A stretch of 64,000 bases of DNA, taken from NCBI GenBank assembly GCA_035708205.1, contig DASSSY010000006.1, forward strand, positions 1 to 64,000. Reading direction: 5' to 3'. This document shows, in pieces, positions 27,144 to 33,853 of the stretch (the stretch's first letter is position 1; every line of letters begins with the position of its first letter). Origin of the DNA: DASSSY01 sp035708205 (GTDB lineage Bacteria > Bacteroidota > Bacteroidia > Chitinophagales > Chitinophagaceae). The notes under the pieces were generated by a model. It saw nothing but the letters and a program-made list of their open reading frames with translations. It was not told the DNA's origin and did not search any database. Both the position numbers and the translations under genes were made by a program.

Positions 27144-27250
27144 CATTGGCAGATTTCAATAATGAGAAAGCAGTTGAAGAAAAGAACTCCGGTTGTTTAG
27201 TTGCAATTATTATTGGACTTGGGATATCATTCTCTTTTTTGTTTTCATGA
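27140..27250 (+). CDS. 36-residue single-span membrane peptide of the insert
   Basis: The frame begins at ATG 27140, overlapping the upstream TGA as ATGA, and encodes 36 residues. A charged N-terminal half (ADFNNEKAVEEKNSG) is followed by one hydrophobic span (CLVAIIIGLGISFSFLFS) that runs to the C-terminus. It ends 1 nt before the right direct repeat. Small tail-anchored membrane peptides are common in toxin-antitoxin and defence loci, but no function can be named here. Coupling to the preceding gene is the main evidence that it is translated. Confidence 0.5.
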   Translation: MTLADFNNEKAVEEKNSGCLVAIIIGLGISFSFLFS

Positions 27251-27251
27251 T

Positions 27252-27287
27252 AAAAAATACTTTCCGAAACAAGAAAGCTCCGGAAAG
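27252..27287 (-). terminator. htrA terminator and right 36-bp direct repeat
   Basis: Read on the minus strand, CTTTCCG-N14-CGGAAAG is followed by TATTTTTT, a plausible intrinsic terminator 38 nt after the htrA stop codon. The whole 36 bp is repeated at 25598-25633. Confidence 0.65.
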
Positions 27288-27324
27288 CATGAACGATAAT
27301 GCTTTATAAAGGCTGTTGGCGGGC

Positions 27325-28818
27325 TTATCCGCCGTTTTGCAGGCCAAAATAATAAATGCCGTTTTCGCCCGGGTAGGTGCCGGCGATGCGTAGCTTATGC
27401 GGCGACTCCTGGACATATTTATTGACATCAGCTACCGATCTGACCGCATGGCCGTTAATGCGGAAGATAATAAATCCCGGCCGGATATTGGTTTCGTTTT
27501 TGAGGACCCCGTCGCTCAGTGCCGTCACCCGGACCCCACCGTCGATATTCAGTTTCCGGGCTTCTTCGGAACTAACGGCTTCCAGCCGGGCACCCAGTTT
27601 TGTGTAGCCGGCGCCGGGATCCTCCGATGATCCGGCATTAGCCAGCAATTGGTCTTCGCCCTGGCTGTTTTGTAAGATGGCGTTAACTGTGTGACTTTCA
27701 TCGCCGTTCCTGTAGTCTATTTTTATCTTGTCACCAGGATGGTAAAGCGAAATCTGCTCTAACAGCTCGGGACTGCTGTTGACGGTTACGCCATTGACCG
27801 CCGTGATAAAATCGCCTTTCTTTAGGCCCGCTTTTGAGGCGGCGCTTCCGTCCAGCACATTGGAGACATACACTCCTGTAGCGTCCTGGAATTCTTCTTT
27901 GCTCATCCCTAGCTGGCGGGCATCCTGGATGCTTAGCTTATTTAAGCCCACAACCGCGACACCCAGATAACCCCTTTGTGTATGGCCGTATTTGATGATA
28001 TCGTTAGCGACCTTGCGCACAATGTTGGATGGGATGGCATATGAATAACCGGCATAGGAACCTGTAGGCGAAGCAATGGCAGAATTGATGCCGACAAGCT
28101 GTCCCGAAGTGTTCACTAAAGGGCCGCCGCTATTGCCCGGATTGACGGCCGCGTCCGTCTGGATATAGGCCTGAATGGCTTGTTGACGGTTCTGTTCCGG
28201 TAAATCAATTGAACGGCTTTTGCCGCTGACGATCCCTGCCGTAACGGTGCAATCTAAATTCAAGGGATAACCGACAGCCAGGACCCATTGACCTATTTGA
28301 ACAGAGTCGGAATTACCTAAAGTCATGTAAGGAAAATGATTGCCCTCAATTTTGATGACGGCTAAATCTGTTGAGGGGTCAGTGCCGATGACTTTGGCGA
28401 TCTGCCGGTCGCGGTTGTCAAAGGTTACCTGTACTTTGTCCGCGCCCTGGACCACATGGTTGTTGGTGACAATATAGCCGTCGGAAGAGATCAGGACACC
28501 GGAGCCGGAGGCCATTTGCGCCGGGATTTGCCGGGCCATTCCCAACATGCCAAAAGGATCGAACGGCGCTTGTTGCACGATGGTCCGGCCTTTGGTCAGG
28601 GTGGTGATATGAACCACACAAGGCACGGCTTGCCTGGCTGCCTGGCTGAAATCGACCGGTTGGGTGGATACCGGGTACGTTTGCGCAGCATAATGTACCG
28701 GCATGGATTCGGCATGCTCTATGTAAAATGGGGTGTCACTGAATTTTTTAAAGCCCCAAAAGCTGAGTGCTGAAGTAGCCGCAGCAATAAGCACGACCGG
28801 CAGAATGTACTTTTTCAT
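27325..28818 (-). CDS. HtrA/DegQ-family periplasmic serine protease
   Basis: The 497-residue protein has an N-terminal signal anchor (MKKYILPVVLIAAATSALSF), a trypsin-like domain with the catalytic triad H121 (VTNNHVV), D151 (STDLAVIK) and S230 (NPGNSGGP), and two PDZ domains at about 285-390 and 400-497. It degrades or refolds damaged envelope proteins. The layout is that of the DegP/DegQ group. The gene ends at the terminator that forms one repeat of the AT-rich insert. A -7 element lies about 100 nt upstream. Confidence 0.93.
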   Translation of the reverse strand: MKKYILPVVLIAAATSALSFWGFKKFSDTPFYIEHAESMPVHYAAQTYPVSTQPVDFSQAARQAVPCVVHITTLTKGRTIVQQAPFDPFGMLGMARQIPAQMASGSGVLISSDGYIVTNNHVVQGADKVQVTFDNRDRQIAKVIGTDPSTDLAVIKIEGNHFPYMTLGNSDSVQIGQWVLAVGYPLNLDCTVTAGIVSGKSRSIDLPEQNRQQAIQAYIQTDAAVNPGNSGGPLVNTSGQLVGINSAIASPTGSYAGYSYAIPSNIVRKVANDIIKYGHTQRGYLGVAVVGLNKLSIQDARQLGMSKEEFQDATGVYVSNVLDGSAASKAGLKKGDFITAVNGVTVNSSPELLEQISLYHPGDKIKIDYRNGDESHTVNAILQNSQGEDQLLANAGSSEDPGAGYTKLGARLEAVSSEEARKLNIDGGVRVTALSDGVLKNETNIRPGFIIFRINGHAVRSVADVNKYVQESPHKLRIAGTYPGENGIYYFGLQNGG

Positions 28819-28918
28819 AAACGTTTAAATTTTTATAATCAACGATTAAATCAAAAAGTAACAGTCCATTCATAATGATTTCTATGCTGTTTGGGTTTTA
28901 TGTGTTAAATCGAATAAG

Positions 28919-28926
28919 CAAATATA
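28919..28926 (-). promoter_or_regulatory. -7 element TATATTTG upstream of htrA
   Basis: Minus-strand TATATTTG fits TAnnTTTG and would give a leader of about 95 nt before the htrA start at 28818. The -33 element is not clear. Confidence 0.35.
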
Positions 28927-28963
28927 AGTGAATTTGTTAGCGCCCTTCGTTAAGCAATTGTTT

Positions 28964-29995
28964 TTAAGAAATTTTTAGTGCGCTTAAGAATTCCAGCGTA
29001 TTAACGCCGTCGGCATAGTCATCGAGCACCGGGAACTGGCTTTGCCCGAATGTGGTGGCCGGAAAATTATCCGGTATGCTGTCCGGCTCCGCCACGATAC
29101 ATTGCAGCTCCTCAACAGGTGGTAAGGCATTGCTTAACTGTTCCCTGCTCCCGTACGTTTGGTAATGTAGAACGCTGATCGGTGCAAAAAGGCTGTCAGA
29201 AGGTACTAAGATCACCGGTTCCATCGCCTGATAGTCTATTTTATTGAGCAGGACCAGGGCCAGCTGGTAATCATAGTTGTTTTTATAACGCGAATAATCT
29301 AAATGATGCTCATATTTCTTCAGGGCTTTTTTTAAAGGCCCAAAGTCATAATTTTCGGGAACGAAAACCTGGGTAACATTGCGGCAGCCCAAACCAAAAT
29401 AAAGACAAATGTCATCGCATAGCGCCGATAGCGCTTCTGGTGTTTCACGGCCGGTTAAAACTGCGATGGAAGAACGGCTTTTCCGGATGATGTGCGGGAA
29501 TTTCGCGAAATAATATTGGAAATACCGGGAAGAATTATTGCTGCCTGTAGCAATATAAGCAGCGCAATTCTTAAGCTGCTCGCCGACGGCGATAAGCTGT
29601 TCGGTTTCTGGTCGCCATTCCTGTAATTCCCGGAAAATATGCTGCCATAAGACCGAATCTTTAGAGGATAACTTGATCCGTTGGCGACAGCCGGAAATAA
29701 AAACGGACAGGAAATCGTGAAAGCCTACCAGCGGCAGGTTACCGGCCATAACAATGCCCACTTCGGGACCGTAGTCTTCGCTTTTGAAAGAAGGGTACGG
29801 CGCTGCCCAGTTGTCCAGGGCTTCCCGGGTCAGAAAGGCTTGCGCGATTTGGTTGACGGCCTTGTCGATATACGCGGGTATAAACCAGGGATTTTGGCGG
29901 TAAGCCTGTTCCTTAGCGGTTTGCCAGTCGTTGTTATTTTCAAGGAAATAGGCGCCCAGCCTGGTCATTAACGCTATTCTTTCTTTCAATGTCAT
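28964..29995 (-). CDS. LuxC-family acyl-CoA reductase
   Basis: The 343-residue product matches the LuxC/acyl-CoA reductase family: GIVMAGNLPLVGFHDFLSV (cofactor-binding region), KLSSKDS, AYIATGSNNSSRYF, and a likely catalytic cysteine C204 in GLGCRNVTQVFVP. Known members reduce acyl-CoA to aldehyde with NADPH; the Bacteroidota versions have no luminescence partners. It is divergent from a dicluster ferredoxin 88 bp away, a pairing I recall from other Bacteroidota, and may share redox chemistry with it. The physiological substrate is unknown. Confidence 0.8.
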   Translation of the reverse strand: MTLKERIALMTRLGAYFLENNNDWQTAKEQAYRQNPWFIPAYIDKAVNQIAQAFLTREALDNWAAPYPSFKSEDYGPEVGIVMAGNLPLVGFHDFLSVFISGCRQRIKLSSKDSVLWQHIFRELQEWRPETEQLIAVGEQLKNCAAYIATGSNNSSRYFQYYFAKFPHIIRKSRSSIAVLTGRETPEALSALCDDICLYFGLGCRNVTQVFVPENYDFGPLKKALKKYEHHLDYSRYKNNYDYQLALVLLNKIDYQAMEPVILVPSDSLFAPISVLHYQTYGSREQLSNALPPVEELQCIVAEPDSIPDNFPATTFGQSQFPVLDDYADGVNTLEFLSALKIS

Positions 29996-30028
29996 GATAG
30001 ATGCCCTTAAAATCTGACTGCGAAGTTG

Positions 30029-30036
30029 TAGCTTTG
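30029..30036 (+). promoter_or_regulatory. -7 element TAGCTTTG of the ferredoxin gene
   Basis: TAGCTTTG fits TAnnTTTG in the divergent region before ATG 30084. The -33 element is unclear. Confidence 0.35.
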
Positions 30037-30083
30037 CGCTTATTAATCCAAATTTTCCGGCTTAACACAGTAAAATTAAAGTC

Positions 30084-30434
30084 ATGGCTATCGTTATAAC
30101 AGATGAATGTATCAATTGTGGCGCTTGCGAACCTGAATGTCCCAACAATGCTATTTATGAAGGCGGCGTGGAATGGAAGATGTCGGACGGTACTGATGTA
30201 ACGGAAGACTATACCCTGATGGACGGCAGCGCTACAGGCGCTAATGAGATGCATGAGCCGGTGGCCATGGATATCTATTATATTGTTCCGGATAAATGTA
30301 CCGAGTGCCAGGGCTTCCATGAGGAGCCTCAATGCGCCGCGGTTTGCCCGGTAGATTGCTGTGTTCCCGATGAGCGCTATCAGGAGACGGTTGAAGAGCT
30401 GTTAGCCAAGAAAGACAAGATGCATCTTAGTTAA
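30084..30434 (+). CDS. 4Fe-4S dicluster ferredoxin
   Basis: The 116-residue protein has two cluster motifs: C9-x2-C12-x2-C15-x3-C19P (CINCGACEPECP) and a second with C72, C75, C84 and C88 plus C92, where the Cys spacing is widened by QGFHEEPQ as in the YfhL-type ferredoxin group. An insertion of about 40 residues rich in acidic and Met residues separates the two. It is a cytoplasmic electron carrier. The gene is divergent from the acyl-CoA reductase gene and has a -7 promoter element at 30029. Confidence 0.92.
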   Translation: MAIVITDECINCGACEPECPNNAIYEGGVEWKMSDGTDVTEDYTLMDGSATGANEMHEPVAMDIYYIVPDKCTECQGFHEEPQCAAVCPVDCCVPDERYQETVEELLAKKDKMHLS

Positions 30435-31005
30435 AGGGAGAATGCATGCGGCCTATTGCACAGCTGTATTTAATGCCTGTGTTACTGTGCTGATTACCTG
30501 CTCATATTGCGGGCTTTAGTAATGACAATTGCTTTTAGGTTTTTACCTGGTAAGATCAGTTCTTCCTGTTTTATTCCTGATGAAAGTTTTAGACTTAGTG
30601 ATCCGGAATTAAAGACACTATTGGCATTTATGCAGATAATGCTCAAAGTCGACTTCTTCTTTTTCAAACCGGGCGCTGTTATTCAAGATCCGGCCAATAT
30701 GAATTATAGCGGGCTTTTTTTTTTCAGCCGTAATAAATGCAACATCCCAAACGTTTTTTGACAAAGGAAAGAACCGTTGTCAGATGATATTTCCAATACC
30801 ACTTCATCATTTATCCATAAATCTTCAATCCTGTCAACTTTGGGATTAATAGCCTTGAGTATTGACATGAGATCGTTACAGAATGCCCTGCCCCCGGCGA
30901 TCAAGAATAAATTCCAGGAGGAGCTTCCCTGTGCCGAAGCCGGATCTCAAACGATTTGTAAGGAATTCCCTAGTTTGCCGGCAAAGTAAAAAAATCTTCA
31001 AAAAA
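30435..31005. other. Gene-poor stretch with a degenerate gene
   Basis: Between the ferredoxin and the ArsR promoter there is no intact gene. The centre holds a frameshifted reading frame on the minus strand (30618-30904, listed separately). The remainder shows no hairpin with a T-run and no recognisable RNA gene. Confidence 0.5.
30618..30904 (-). pseudogene. Frameshifted small gene of unknown function
   Basis: On the minus strand a protein-like sequence reads LKAINPKVDRIEDLWINDEV and VLEISSDNG. It then resumes in another frame as LSKNVWDVAFITAEKKKP, AIIHIGRILNNSARFEK and EEVDFEHYLHKCQ before a stop. The two halves join if one base is added or removed near 30770. The amphipathic pattern and acidic tail look like genuine coding sequence, but I do not recognise the family. 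The start is uncertain: TTG 30904 or ATG 30868, with an upstream in-frame stop at 30947. Confidence 0.4.
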
Positions 31006-31053
31006 TTTGTGTCGTTAAATAACTACATTATATTTGTAGTCAAATAGCTACAT
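31006..31053 (+). promoter_or_regulatory. Promoter and probable operator of the ArsR-family operon
   Basis: TTTG (31006-31009), 19 nt, then TATATTTG (31029-31036) is a full Bacteroidota promoter. A perfect inverted repeat ACTACA-N7-TGTAGT (31022-31027 and 31035-31040) covers the -7 element. The 12-mers AAATAACTACAT (31017) and AAATAGCTACAT (31042) form a direct repeat around it, the second running into the start codon. The layout suggests autorepression by the ArsR-type regulator. Confidence 0.7.
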
Positions 31054-31378
31054 GATGAAAGCCAGAAGAGATGTTTTCCAGGCCATTGCAGATCCCAGCC
31101 GCCGGGCGATCCTGGTTTTGGTCGCGGCGCAGTCGATGACCGCCGGTGCTATTGCCGCGCACTTTGATACGGCAAGGCCAACCATTTCCAAGCATTTACA
31201 CATTCTCACCGAATGTGAATTGCTGCAGCAGGAACAAAACGGCAGGGAGATATATTACCATTTTAACCCGGAGAAAATAAAAGCGGTGGCTGATTTTATA
31301 GAACCCTTCCGTCAAATGTGGGAAGAGCGGTTTAGCCGGTTGGAGGTTCTGATGAAGAAATTTAAAACTAAAAAATAA
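31052..31378 (+). CDS. ArsR/SdpR-type winged-helix repressor
   Basis: The 108-residue protein has the ArsR-family winged helix: DVFQAIADPSRRAILVLVA, TAGAIAAHFDTARPTISKHL (recognition helix) and LLQQEQNGREIYYHF (wing). It lacks the paired metal-binding Cys of ArsR/CadC, so it is more like SdpR/PagR-type members that sit before SRPBCC genes. The first ATG (31052) gives MMKARR; 31055 is equivalent. It heads a four-gene operon with SRPBCC, DoxX-like and YdeI-like proteins and lies directly behind its own probable operator. Confidence 0.88.
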   Translation: MMKARRDVFQAIADPSRRAILVLVAAQSMTAGAIAAHFDTARPTISKHLHILTECELLQQEQNGREIYYHFNPEKIKAVADFIEPFRQMWEERFSRLEVLMKKFKTKK

Positions 31379-31385
31379 GACCATT

Positions 31386-31862
31386 ATGGAATTTAAAACA
31401 AAAGTACATGCCGGAACAGGACAACAGGACCTGGTCATTACGCGCGAATTTGACCTGCCGGTGGCGCTCCTTTTCAAAGCCTATGCCGAAGCTGAATTTC
31501 TGGCCCAATGGATGGGCACCAATGTCTTGAAGCTGGAAAGCAAAAAGCAGGGCAGCTACCTGCTGGAAACTAAAGGTAAGGACGGAACAGTGGCTTTTCG
31601 CGCCCATGGTGTCATTCATGATTTTATCGCCGGTCAGAAGATCTGCCGCACTTTTGAAATGGATGGCACGGACTTAGGCGTTCAGTTAGAGGTGTATGTG
31701 TTTGAAAGATTAACCGAAAATACCAGCCGGCTGAATATGCATGTCATTTATGAAACGGCGGCACAGAGGGACCGGGTTTTAAAGCTGCCGTTTACACAAG
31801 GCATCAATTGGGCGCATAACCGGCTGCAGGAGGTCATGAAGGGTAATAAACATTCATCATAA
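31386..31862 (+). CDS. SRPBCC (AHSA1-like) domain protein
   Basis: This 158-residue protein has the helix-grip pattern of the AHSA1/SRPBCC group: ITREFDLPVALLFKAYAEAE, LAQWMGTN, GVIHDFIAGQKICRTFEM and a long C-terminal helix with GINWAHNRLQEVM. Such proteins bind hydrophobic ligands in a cavity. They are very often encoded directly after an ArsR-type regulator, as here (7 nt). The ligand is not known. Confidence 0.85.
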   Translation: MEFKTKVHAGTGQQDLVITREFDLPVALLFKAYAEAEFLAQWMGTNVLKLESKKQGSYLLETKGKDGTVAFRAHGVIHDFIAGQKICRTFEMDGTDLGVQLEVYVFERLTENTSRLNMHVIYETAAQRDRVLKLPFTQGINWAHNRLQEVMKGNKHSS

Positions 31863-31880
31863 TATCAAACGGTAAAGATC

Positions 31881-32267
31881 ATGAGCAAAAGTAAAAAGAT
31901 CATTTATTGGATAGCGACCATCTGGCTGGCCTCGGGCCTGTTGGCCGGCGGTGTGCAACAACTGTTTCTGACCGGTAATTTTATTGAAATATTTCAGCAT
32001 TTGCATTACCCGTTGTATATGATGCGTATTCTCGGGACCTGGAAAGTACTGGCCGCCGTTACAATTCTGGCGCCCAATTTTAAATTACTTAAAGAATGGG
32101 CTTATGCCGGGTCTTTTTTTGTATGGACGGGCGCCTTGGCCTCACACCTGGTTTTCGGCGATCTGGCGATGTCCGTTCCTGCCGTCATACTTATCATTCT
32201 TACCATGGTGTCCTGGTATTGCCGGCCGGAAAACAGGAAAATAAAATCCCTTAATTTTATGGCATGA
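31881..32267 (+). CDS. DoxX-like small membrane protein
   Basis: The 128-residue protein has four predicted membrane helices and the DoxX-like features LASGLLAGGVQQLF, LHYPLYMMRILGTWKVLAA and EWAYAGSFFVWTGALASH. The family consists of small inner-membrane proteins of poorly known role, some tied to redox stress. It is the third gene of the ArsR-led operon, and its end overlaps the next start as ATGA. Confidence 0.83.
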   Translation: MSKSKKIIYWIATIWLASGLLAGGVQQLFLTGNFIEIFQHLHYPLYMMRILGTWKVLAAVTILAPNFKLLKEWAYAGSFFVWTGALASHLVFGDLAMSVPAVILIILTMVSWYCRPENRKIKSLNFMA

Positions 32268-32851
32268 TAGCAAAGAATCCTAAAGTTGACTGGTATTTTG
32301 ATAAAGAAGGCCCCTGGAAAGTGGAGGTCAACCGGCTCCGCCGGATAATCCTGGACTGCCATCTGGTTGAAGACTTGAAATGGGGCTGCCCCTGCTACAC
32401 TTATGAGGGGAGAAATATTGTCCTGGTCCATGTCTTTAAAGACTATTGCGCCGTATTGTTTTTTAAGGGCGCACTGCTAAAGGATGAAGCGAAGCTGTTG
32501 ATACGGCAAACTGAAAATGTCCAGGTCACCCGCCAAATGCGCTTTACATCGTTAGCGGCCGTTGATGATCGGGCGGCGCCGCTGCGCGATTACATTTTTG
32601 CTGCTGTTGAAATTGAGGAAAAAGGATTAAAAGCGCCGATGAAAAAAACAGAAGATTTTGCTGTGCCGGAAGAGTTTAAACAATACCTGGAAGAGACTGC
32701 CGGTTTGAAAGCGGCTTTTGAAAGCCTCAGCCCCGGTCGCCAGAGAGGCTACCTGTTGCATTTTTCATCCGCTAAGCAAGCCGGGACACGGATAGCCCGC
32801 ATCGAAAAATACCTGCCTAAGATCCTTTCGGGAAAAGGACTGAATGATTAA
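32264..32851 (+). CDS. YdeI/OmdA-family protein with DUF1801 domain
   Basis: The 195-residue protein begins with a DUF1801-like half (NPKVDWYFDKEGPWKVEVN, LKWGCPCYTYEGRNIVLVHV, FFKGALL). It ends with the bacteriocin-protection YdeI/OmpD-associated half (VPEEFKQYLEE, FESLSPGRQRGYLLHFSSAK, RIEKYLPKIL). Members are cytoplasmic and of uncertain function; a role in peptide or bacteriocin resistance has been proposed for YdeI. The 4-nt overlap with the DoxX-like gene indicates coupling. Confidence 0.85.
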   Translation: MIAKNPKVDWYFDKEGPWKVEVNRLRRIILDCHLVEDLKWGCPCYTYEGRNIVLVHVFKDYCAVLFFKGALLKDEAKLLIRQTENVQVTRQMRFTSLAAVDDRAAPLRDYIFAAVEIEEKGLKAPMKKTEDFAVPEEFKQYLEETAGLKAAFESLSPGRQRGYLLHFSSAKQAGTRIARIEKYLPKILSGKGLND

Positions 32852-33087
32852 CCGGGACATCTTAAATTTAAAATTCAGGAAGCAAAAAACAGGAAGCTGG
32901 TGATATGTTCCCAAAGAAAGAGATCCGGCTTCATTTCCTTGTTCTGCCGTGGCTTCGGGAGAACAGGATCGGGAATTGGAATTGCAGTTAACGGTTAATC
33001 GATGGCAAACGACTTTCCCGTCTTTGCGGAACTTAGCTTTTGCAGCATGCATTCCTTTAGGATCCCTGAGAAAACACCAACAGCCAA
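32852..33087. other. Gap before lspA
   Basis: The stretch from the ydeI-like gene to the lspA promoter holds no convincing gene. Both strands carry short open frames, but none has a family-like sequence. No terminator-type hairpin was found. Confidence 0.4.
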
Positions 33088-33122
33088 TTTGCAACTTGCA
33101 TGGCACAAATTATGTATTTTTG
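33088..33122 (+). promoter_or_regulatory. Candidate lspA promoter
   Basis: TTTG (33088-33091) and TATTTTTG (33115-33122) are separated by 23 nt, at the long end of the usual Bacteroidota range. They lie 32 nt ahead of the GTG start. Confidence 0.4.
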
Positions 33123-33153
33123 CCGCTCATCTTTTTAAAAAAGGCAAGAATAG

Positions 33154-33819
33154 GTGAAGTATAAGCACATTCTTTTGATTGTTTTCCTGATTTTACTGGT
33201 CGATCAGGTGATTAAGATATATGTCAAAACCCATTTTTATCTTGGTGAATCCGTAACCGTTTTTCATGACTGGTTCCAGTTATCCTTTATCCAGAATGAA
33301 GGGATGGCTTTTGGCATGACCCTGATGGATTCTGCATTGGGTAAGCTACTGCTGACCTTATTCCGGTTAGTGGCTGTTGTTTTCGGCTTTTTTTGGGTAC
33401 GCCGGTTGGCGGATAAAGGCCATGGCCGCGGTTTGCTGGTCTGTGCCGCGCTGATCCTCGCCGGTGCAGCGGGTAATTTGATCGACAGTATGTTTTATGG
33501 TATGATATTTAATGATCCGTTCCCTAACGAAGTGGCGGCATTTGTACCCTTCGGCCATGGCTACGCGCCTTTTTTACATGGTAAGGTTGTGGATATGTTT
33601 TATTTTCCTATTATCGATGCCACATGGCCGCAATGGATGCCCGTTGTGGGTGGGCGGGTGCTCCGCTTTTTCGAACCGGTGTTCAATCTGGCTGACGCGT
33701 CCATCTCTATTGGGGTGATTGTGCTGTTGCTGTTCCAGAAGAAATTTATGGGACAACAGCATGAATCGGCCACGCTTGCTGTTGAAGAGGCACAAAAGAC
33801 TTCTGAGCGCCAGGTGTAA
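33154..33819 (+). CDS. lspA: Lipoprotein signal peptidase LspA
   Basis: The 221-residue protein has four membrane helices and the LspA motifs DQVIKIYV, FIQNEGMAFGM, AGAAGNLIDSMFYG, HGKVVDMFYF and FEPVFNLADASISIG. The catalytic aspartates should be D147 (KVVDMF) and D181 (NLADAS). It cleaves the signal peptide of prolipoproteins after diacylglycerol transfer. The start is GTG, placing the first helix at residue 5. It is longer than proteobacterial LspA because of an insertion at about 116-145. Confidence 0.94.
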   Translation: MKYKHILLIVFLILLVDQVIKIYVKTHFYLGESVTVFHDWFQLSFIQNEGMAFGMTLMDSALGKLLLTLFRLVAVVFGFFWVRRLADKGHGRGLLVCAALILAGAAGNLIDSMFYGMIFNDPFPNEVAAFVPFGHGYAPFLHGKVVDMFYFPIIDATWPQWMPVVGGRVLRFFEPVFNLADASISIGVIVLLLFQKKFMGQQHESATLAVEEAQKTSERQV

Positions 33820-33853
33820 TTATTTCTTAACCTTTAAAAACTATCCATAGATT

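Larger units (their letters stand above)
25598..27287. mobile_element. Candidate integrated mini-island flanked by direct repeats
   Basis: A 1.65 kb block, with about 35% GC in a sampled line against 50-58% in neighbouring genes, is bounded by identical 36-bp direct repeats. The right repeat is in the position of the htrA terminator, 38 nt after that gene's stop. Removal of the block plus one repeat would restore htrA, terminator, T9SS gene. It holds three same-direction genes (25736, 26763, 27140) but no recombinase, so if mobile it would depend on one supplied in trans. Alternative: a duplicated terminator flanking an older acquisition. Confidence 0.55.

Noticed and set aside
32949..33164. 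71-codon plus-strand frame before lspA
   Set aside because: It overlaps the lspA promoter and start, lacks a family match and has an atypical composition.
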